Shown: positions 7,931 through 11,998 of the stretch, one piece after another
Layout: every line of letters begins with the position of its first letter
How positions within the stretch are numbered: position 1 is the first letter of the stretch
DNA from: Bacteroidales bacterium
GTDB lineage: Bacteria; Bacteroidota; Bacteroidia; Bacteroidales; JAOZVK01
DNA length: 11,998 bases
Direction of reading: 5' to 3'
Assembly: GCA_029938185.1 (NCBI GenBank)
Contig: JAOZVK010000123.1
Location: 1 to 11,998, forward strand
Program-made: the position numbers and the translations under genes
The notes under the pieces: generated by a model
Told to the model about the DNA's origin: nothing
Databases searched by the model: none
Seen by the model: the letters and a program-made list of their open reading frames with translations, nothing else

Positions 7931-9325
7931 TTACAACAACAAAAACCATTTTAAAGGAATTATTGCAATATTTTTTTCATATTTTATATCGTTTGCTTCT
8001 GCATTTATTATTATTCCGTATCTGTATTTTATATTGCTTTCGGTTATTTGTTTTATTGATTTTTTGTTAGTGCCAACTTCAATTAATATTGGCTTGGGCA
8101 ATGTTTCAATTACAAAGTCTGTATTTTTTCCTTTCTTTTGACTTGAAAATGATAAAATGGCATTACTGAAAAATCGACGTAAATACATAACAACAATATC
8201 TTCGTATAATTTTGATATAAATTCCGGTTTTTCTGTTACTTGTGATAATAATGCCAAACGAACAGAAGGCGACATGAAAAATGCCTTTTTATTTTTATTA
8301 ATTTTAGTATTGTATCCACCAAAAGGAAATAGGATATTTAATAATTCTGCATCTTCAAGAATATCAAGGTTTTCGTTTATTTCATTTGCCGAAATTCCAA
8401 GAGCCTGACTTAACGATTGTAAATTTATTTCGTCAGAACCTGCTAATCTTAAAAGTAGCGTTTCGGAATTTTTATATTTATGATTGCTTCGAATAATTTT
8501 TGGTATATCTTCTGTTATTACTCGTTTCACCAGTTTTTTTGTTTCACGGATTATAACTTCTTCGCTACTAATTGTTGTAAAGCGTGTTATGTTATGAACT
8601 TTTATGTATTTTAATATCAGCTTATCAGGAGTTTCCAAAGAATTATAAAATTCTGTTATTTGAGGAATTATTTTTGTTATTTTTTTCTTAAATTCATCAA
8701 TATTTTCAGAAAAAAACAAAGCACTTTTTAATGCTTTTTTTATCTCAGTTTCATTATCAAGCTGTTTGTTTTTTGATATTGTGATATATTCAGTAAGTTG
8801 CAATGGATATGTATGCAAAATGTACATTCTTGTTGCAAGGTCGGCAGTGGTTTGTAACAAAAGAGCTGAACTGCCAGTGCAAATAATAAATGCTTTATTG
8901 CTGTCATATAGTATTTTCATACTAATACTCCAGTCTGGGTCATAATGAACTTCATCAAAAAACATGACCGTTCTTTTTTCAAATTCTGATATATTTCTAA
9001 TTGCTTCGGAAATCTCAAATATTTCTACACCACTTTTTATTAATCTTTCTACATTAAAAAAATAAATATCCTTATTAAAATTATTTTCGTAGATATATTT
9101 TGCAGTTTGCCACAAAAGCGTTGTCTTTCCTGTTCCACGCAAGCCCGATAGTCCAAGCATGCGAGGATATATCTTTTTGGTTAAAAGGTCTTTTGATATT
9201 TCTTTTAGAATTTTTAAATCTGCTCTAGGCTGAAAATGTTTTTCCTCAAGCAAGTTGTCTAAATTTCTTTGAATATCAGAAAGTGTTACCTTTGAGTTTT
9301 TTATTATTTCTTCTATTTTATTCAT
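7931..9325 (-). CDS. AAA_14/DUF4143-like ATPase (intact paralogue)
   Basis: 464 residues from the preferred start. Walker A is GLRGTGKT at 61-68, Walker B VMFFDE ends at D124-E125, and CTGSSALLLQ followed by PLQLTEY is the sensor/arginine-finger region typical of AAA_14 ATPases. A winged-helix-like middle (around 290-330) leads to a C-terminal DUF4143-like domain with the PD-(D/E)XK-like pattern NTDFVIE...ILIEVGTN, where the usual Lys after IEV is Gly. Such proteins are common in Bacteroidota and Archaea and are poorly characterised; no substrate is known. An in-frame ATG lies 33 nt further upstream (9358), but those 11 codons are read through the tail of the decayed upstream copy. The internal ATG at 9325 follows that copy's stop by 14 nt and begins the family-like MNKIEEIIKN. 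The product is probably cytoplasmic. Being followed by the caspase-hydrolase gene may be coincidental. Confidence 0.85.
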   Translation of the reverse strand: MNKIEEIIKNSKVTLSDIQRNLDNLLEEKHFQPRADLKILKEISKDLLTKKIYPRMLGLSGLRGTGKTTLLWQTAKYIYENNFNKDIYFFNVERLIKSGVEIFEISEAIRNISEFEKRTVMFFDEVHYDPDWSISMKILYDSNKAFIICTGSSALLLQTTADLATRMYILHTYPLQLTEYITISKNKQLDNETEIKKALKSALFFSENIDEFKKKITKIIPQITEFYNSLETPDKLILKYIKVHNITRFTTISSEEVIIRETKKLVKRVITEDIPKIIRSNHKYKNSETLLLRLAGSDEINLQSLSQALGISANEINENLDILEDAELLNILFPFGGYNTKINKNKKAFFMSPSVRLALLSQVTEKPEFISKLYEDIVVMYLRRFFSNAILSFSSQKKGKNTDFVIETLPKPILIEVGTNKKSIKQITESNIKYRYGIIINAEANDIKYEKNIAIIPLKWFLLL

Positions 9326-9339
9326 TTTGTTGTTTTTTA

Positions 9340-9850
9340 TTACAGCAATAAAAACCATTTTAAAGGAATTATTGCAATATTTTTTTCATATTTTATATCA
9401 TCTGCTTCTGCATTTATTATTATTCCGTATCTGTATTTGATATTACTTTCGGTAATTTGTTTTATTGATTTTTTGTTAGTGCCAACTTCAATTAATATCG
9501 GGTCTGGCAATGTTTAGATTACAAAATTTGGATTTTTTCCTTTCTTTTGACTTGAAAATGATAAAATGGCATTACTGAAAAATCGACGTAAGTACTGTTA
9601 CAAAAATTTTTCGACATTTACTTATCCGTAATGTTCTGATTAAGTTGTTTTTATACTAATGTGTAAGCAACTATAAATAGATCGAAGACCTTAAATACAT
9701 AACAACAATATCATCGTTAATTTTGATATAAATTCCAGTTTTTCTGTTACTTGTGGTAATAATGCCAAACGAACAGAGGGCGACATGAAAAATGCTTTTT
9801 TGTTTTTATTAATTTTGTATCATATCCACCAAAAGAAATAGTATGTTTAA
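9340..9850 (-). pseudogene. Truncated, frameshifted duplicate of the AAA_14/DUF4143 ATPase
   Basis: The stretch matches the 3' third of the intact ATPase gene (about 7931-8345), mostly base for base. It is broken in several ways. An in-frame stop (9514-9516) replaces the Glu codon of VIETLP. A 96-bp element is inserted at 9596-9691. There are single-base deletions near 9715 (TATAATT becoming TTAATT), near 9823 and at AAAAGG becoming AAAAG near 9835. The 5' two thirds, including the P-loop, are missing; homology stops at TTTAA, directly against the palindromic element at 9851. It lies in tandem just upstream of the intact copy, so the pair arose by duplication and one copy decayed. It is very unlikely to be functional. 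Confidence 0.85.
9596..9691 (-). mobile_element. 96-bp MITE-like insertion (dispersed element, copy 3)
   Basis: The insertion interrupts the ATPase pseudogene. The intact paralogue reads CGACGTAAATACATAAC (8174-8190); the duplicate reads CGACGTAAGTAC, then 96 bp, then TAAATACATAAC. The flanking TAAGTAC (9589-9595) and TAAATAC (9692-9698) look like a 7-bp target-site duplication with one later change. Ends are weakly inverted (TTCGACATTTA against TTCGATCTATTTA on the other strand). On the minus strand it begins with hairpin AGGTC-TTC-GATCT, a 10-nt spacer and GCTTACACATTA, as in the other copies. It has no coding capacity, so any transposase would have to act in trans. Confidence 0.65.
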
Positions 9851-10010
9851 GGCAATTCACAATTTATAATTAGCCAATTTGCACGCAGGTATTTTAAGCT
9901 TTAACAATTCAAAAAATGCGATAATATCTGGAATATTTGAGTGTTTATTGAAGCCGTTAAAGCTTATAATAACAAGTGCAAATGGTTAATTATTATTTGT
10001 GATTTGTCTA
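9851..10010 (-). repeat. 160-bp long-palindrome element, copy A
   Basis: The element is a long imperfect palindrome: arms 9851-9905 and 9956-10010 pair over about 55 nt at roughly 80% with two 1-nt gaps, around a 50-nt centre. Both arms contain GRCAAWTCACAA at the tip and TAAGCTTTAAC at the base. Its reverse complement is about 90% identical to copy B at 10931-11091. Its left edge is exactly where the ATPase pseudogene stops matching its parent. It codes for nothing and is probably a fold-back MITE or REP-like unit. Confidence 0.75.
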
Positions 10011-10157
10011 AAGTAATAATTTAGCAAATTTATTTGTATCCTCTAAATGGTTATAGTTTTAACATTAACAAACTGTTATCAATCATTAATCAAAATATTG
10101 TACCATTGTATCATTGAATAATTGTGCCATTTAAAGTATAGCTTCGCTACACTATTA
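10011..10157. other. Short gap with 8-bp periodic repeat downstream of nitroreductase
   Basis: The stretch between palindromic copy A and the nitroreductase stop has no gene. Positions 10097-10136 show imperfect 8-bp periodicity (ATTGTACC, ATTGTATC, ATTGAATA, ATTGTGCC, ATTTAAAG). A hairpin at 10136-10152 lies next to the nitroreductase stop. Confidence 0.4.
10136..10152 (-). terminator. Candidate terminator of the nitroreductase gene
   Basis: On the minus strand GTGTAGC-GAA-GCTATAC forms a 7-bp stem with one G.T pair and a 3-nt loop, only about 6 nt past the nitroreductase stop codon. The following TTTAAA is a weak T tract, so termination may be inefficient or the hairpin may only protect the 3' end. 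Confidence 0.35.
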
Positions 10158-10910
10158 TTAGTCTGAATTATTCATAAAACCTTGTTCTTTGATAATATTC
10201 AAAAACTCGTTTGAAAAATGAATATTATCTTTTTTGGTATAACGTTTATCAGTAAAGATTTGAGCAAGGTTTTCTGTTTTATTTATTTCAATCAGCTCTT
10301 TAGTTTGGCTTAAACTTTCTTTTTCATTATATATTCTATTAATATCATCGACAGAGTAGTCTGAGTATTTTTCATTATGTACAATCCCCTCCAATGGTAA
10401 TCTATCAGTTAAATCTGGTGATTCGTCTGGATAGCCCAATACAAGTGTTGTTACAGGTACGACACCATTTGGTAGTTCCAGTATTTCTATTATACTTTTT
10501 GCCATATATGTTGTTGTACCTAAATAGCAAATTCCAAGATTATTGTCTTCGGCAGCTATTGCAGCATTTTGCGCAGCCAATAAAGCATCAATTGAAGCAG
10601 TATAAAACGATAAAAAATTATCATATCCAGGTTCAGCATTCCTTTGTTTGCACCATTTATTAAACCGGTTAAAATCTGCACAAAATGTTAAAACAACTGG
10701 AGCTTGCTTTACCATATCTTGCTTGAAATGCGATTCCCAAAGTCTTTCTTTTATTGTTTCATCTTTGCTTACAACAATACTGTAAACCTGCATGTTTCCA
10801 GTAGTTGATGCTTTTGTAGCAGCTTCTAGGATATTATTAAGTATTTTGTCATCAATAGATTTTGATTTGTATTTTCTAATTGATTTGTGTTGCAAAATTG
10901 TATCTATCAT
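10158..10910 (-). CDS. NfsA/FRP-like FMN-dependent nitroreductase
   Basis: 250 residues, the usual length for the NfsA/flavin reductase branch of the nitroreductase superfamily. HKSIRKYK (8-15) with S10 and R12 contacts FMN phosphate in this family. TGNMQ (37-41) and NLGICYLG (124-131) are further cofactor-pocket motifs. VLGYPDESPDL (157-167) followed by DRLPLEGIVHNEKY (169-182) is the family-typical loop, and NLAQIFTDKRYTKKD is near the C-terminus. These homodimeric cytoplasmic enzymes use NAD(P)H to reduce nitro-compounds, quinones or free flavin; the physiological substrate here is unknown. The gene stands alone, bracketed by two inverted 160-bp palindromic elements, with only 20 nt between its start and copy B, so any promoter must lie in that gap or inside copy B. 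I see no link in function to the defence genes downstream. Confidence 0.9.
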   Translation of the reverse strand: MIDTILQHKSIRKYKSKSIDDKILNNILEAATKASTTGNMQVYSIVVSKDETIKERLWESHFKQDMVKQAPVVLTFCADFNRFNKWCKQRNAEPGYDNFLSFYTASIDALLAAQNAAIAAEDNNLGICYLGTTTYMAKSIIEILELPNGVVPVTTLVLGYPDESPDLTDRLPLEGIVHNEKYSDYSVDDINRIYNEKESLSQTKELIEINKTENLAQIFTDKRYTKKDNIHFSNEFLNIIKEQGFMNNSD

Positions 10911-10930
10911 TTTTTATAACTTATGTATGT

Positions 10931-11091
10931 TGGACAAATCACAAATACTAATTAACCATTTGCACTTGTTCTTTTAACCTTTAACGGCTTCAAAAAAACA
11001 CTCAAATATTCGCAATATTATAGTATTTTTTGAATTGTTAAAGCTTAAAATACCTGCGTGCAAATTGGCTAATTATTTATTGTGAATTGCC
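10931..11091 (+). repeat. 160-bp long-palindrome element, copy B
   Basis: The copy begins GGACAAATCACAAATA and ends TTGTGAATTGCC. It is the inverted counterpart of copy A, with about a dozen mismatches by eye, clustered in the centre and near the TTAAGC block. It is also internally palindromic. It lies 20 nt upstream of the nitroreductase start codon, so it could supply or disturb that gene's promoter or 5' leader. Confidence 0.75.
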
Positions 11092-11185
11092 TTATTAAAA
11101 AAAATTGTGAATTAATAAATGCTGAGAATTCCAAACTGTAATTTTACAAATATAAATAGAATTATTTGATATAAATTATTTTACT

Positions 11186-11222
11186 AAGGTCTTTGACCTA
11201 TTTAATGAGGCCTACGCATTCT
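11186..11222 (+). repeat. Dispersed hairpin-GCYTAC element, copy 4
   Basis: A perfect hairpin AGGTC-TTT-GACCT (11187-11199) is followed by a 10-nt A/T-rich spacer and GCCTACGCATTCT. Hairpin position, TTY loop, spacer length and the GCYTAC block match the other copies. The distal end is not clearly recognisable, though TTTGAAAAAATATAAAT near 11250 may be its remnant. Confidence 0.45.
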
Positions 11223-11335
11223 ATTAATATTCTAATAATATATTATTTGAAAAAATATAAATATCAGAAAATTATTAAACTAAATAAAGCAATTTTGTTT
11301 GTATCTTCCTACACAAAATATTTTAGGCTATCCCG

Positions 11336-11569
11336 TTTAAAGTTGGACAAAAGGGCTACACGTCAGAAGTTGGTCAGTCTTGTTTATCAGGTATTTCGTA
11401 ACATGATAAAAATGAATCCTGTTAATCCTGTTAATCCTGTCACAAAATAAAATAATGTCCAATACTATACGTGTAGCCGACAAAAGTACACTGGTCAGAC
11501 CGATTTGCTCTTACATATAAATTATAACAAATTAATTTTCAACTCTGTCCAACTTTAAAAGTGTAGCCC
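11336..11569. repeat. Inverted-repeat cluster (TTTAAAGTTGGACA / GGGCTACAC)
   Basis: TTTAAAGTTGGACA (11336-11349) is repeated inverted and exact at 11546-11559. GGGCTACAC (11353-11361) is inverted exactly at 11561-11569 and partly at 11471-11478 (GTGTAGCC). TGGTCAG occurs at 11371-11377 and 11492-11498. The order of the blocks differs between the two sides, so it is not one simple terminal inverted repeat. It may be the remnant of a mobile element or a nested repeat array. No transposase is present. Confidence 0.55.
11415..11441 (+). repeat. Triple 9-bp tandem repeat AATCCTGTT
   Basis: Three consecutive 9-bp units, the first two identical and the third ending in C (AATCCTGTC). It sits in the middle of the inverted-repeat cluster. 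It would read as Asn-Pro-Val three times, but the surrounding frame has no gene-like features. Confidence 0.85.
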
Positions 11570-11679
11570 GTATTTTAGTTTGTTGTTTTGGTAATATAAA
11601 GTCAAGTTGGTAAAAATTTATTTATACACAAATTTATTTTTACTTTTTAATTAACATATAATCAGCAATAAAAAAAGAT

Positions 11680-11715
11680 TTAAATCTAAGTAAGATAAAA
11701 AGGCTCAAAGAGTCT
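11680..11715 (-). repeat. Dispersed hairpin element, divergent copy 5
   Basis: On the minus strand AGACTC-TTT-GAGCCT is followed by TTTTTATCTTACTTAG, resembling copy 2 (GACTC-TTC-GAGTC, TTTTTATGTTGCTTACG). The GCYTAC block is degenerate (ACTTAG), so membership is less certain than for the other copies. Confidence 0.35.
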
Positions 11716-11726
11716 AATTTTTTTTT
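11701..11726 (+). terminator. Possible rho-independent terminator-like hairpin
   Basis: On the plus strand AGGCTC-AAA-GAGTCT makes a 6-bp stem with one G.T pair and a 3-nt loop; after AA comes a run of nine T (11718-11726). No plus-strand gene is seen ending here, and the stem is part of the divergent repeat copy 5, so this may be incidental. Confidence 0.3.
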
Positions 11727-11741
11727 ATATTTGTTGGTAAG

Positions 11742-11818
11742 TTCTCAATAGTTACTTTTTGATGCTTTTTTTATGGTTTATTTATATTTGGATAATGGAC
11801 TTCTCAATAGTTACTTTT
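11742..11818 (+). repeat. Paired 18-bp direct repeat TTCTCAATAGTTACTTTT
   Basis: Exact copies lie at 11742-11759 and 11801-11818, 59 bp from start to start. Flanks do not match, and only two units exist, so it is not a CRISPR array. They could be binding sites, ends of a small deleted element, or iteron-like sites; nothing nearby decides. Confidence 0.7.
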
Positions 11819-11998
11819 CACTTATATTCAAATAATTACCTAAATATAAAAACACTTTTTGTAAAATAAAATTATTTCACAAAAATAGAAATAATTGAAT
11901 AATAGACAAATACAAAAAGTAAAGATATTAAAATAATAATAAAAAGTTCAGCTATTCGGGAGCATTTCACTATTGTCAAAAGTGTTTTTTGCTTATTC

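Larger units (their letters stand above)
11092..11998. other. Non-coding, repeat-rich end of window
   Basis: About 900 bp with no credible gene on either strand. A plus-strand reading frame at 11193-11450 has no start-site support and no recognisable motif; it runs through repeat sequence. The stretch contains two copies of the dispersed hairpin element, a set of inverted repeats, a 9-bp tandem repeat and a paired 18-bp direct repeat, described separately. Apart from these, the rest is simple A/T-rich sequence in which I see nothing further. Confidence 0.6.

Noticed and set aside
7768..8070. Plus-strand 100-codon Leu/Phe/Cys-rich frame resembling a membrane protein
   Set aside because: It spans the antisense ends of two minus-strand genes and the repeat between them; the hydrophobicity comes from antisense AT-rich codons.
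9326..9358. Upstream ATG of the intact ATPase as the true start
   Set aside because: Those 11 codons are read through the antisense-phase tail of the decayed duplicate and are not family-like; the ATG at 9325 fits better.
11193..11450. Plus-strand 85-codon reading frame ending in Asn-Pro-Val repeats
   Set aside because: No homology I can recognise, and its sequence is made of repeat elements (hairpin copy 4, inverted repeat, 9-bp tandem). It looks like a chance frame.
11742..11818. Possible CRISPR array
   Set aside because: Only two 18-bp units with no repeat extension and no cas genes in the window.

Overview
The window is AT-rich bacterial DNA (roughly 30% G+C by eye) with tight minus-strand gene runs, no consistent Shine-Dalgarno motifs and AT-rich intergenic gaps full of small palindromic repeats. 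With the protein families present (bacterial caspase joined to a lipase-like hydrolase, AAA_14/DUF4143-type ATPase, DUF4435, DUF262), this suggests a member of the Bacteroidota. That assignment is inference; no rRNA, tRNA or taxonomic marker gene is present.

Layout. All convincing genes are on the minus strand. Reading in the transcribed direction: a NfsA-like nitroreductase (10910-10158); a decayed, truncated copy of an AAA ATPase gene (about 9850-9340); the intact ATPase paralogue (9325-7931); a 1095-residue caspase-like protease fused to an alpha/beta hydrolase (7832-4545); then a tight three-gene operon. The operon holds an ABC-type ATPase (4337-3228), a DUF4435/TOPRIM protein (3225-2260) and a DUF262/DUF1524 protein (2263-56). 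The first two operon genes look like the AriA/AriB pair of the PARIS anti-phage system. The third belongs to the GmrSD/SspE/BrxU family, but its DUF1524 nuclease motif has Phe where the catalytic His is expected. The gaps inside the operon are 2 nt and a 4-nt ATGA overlap, so the three products are probably made together. The caspase-hydrolase gene just upstream has the architecture of a regulated suicide effector, so 56-7832 reads as a probable defence island. The functional link between the two units is inferred only from position.

The second theme is small repeats. A hairpin-plus-GCYTAC element occurs about five times: in the gaps at 4451-4533, 7868-7921, 11186-11222 and 11680-11715, and inside the ATPase pseudogene at 9596-9691. 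The intact paralogue supplies the uninterrupted empty site for that last copy. Separately, two copies of a 160-bp element, each a long imperfect palindrome, bracket the nitroreductase gene in inverted orientation. One of them begins exactly where homology of the pseudogene to its parent stops.

From 11092 to the end (about 900 bp) I see no credible gene, only repeats: inverted repeats, a triple 9-bp tandem, a paired 18-bp direct repeat and one possible terminator-like hairpin. The window ends without an identifiable partial gene.
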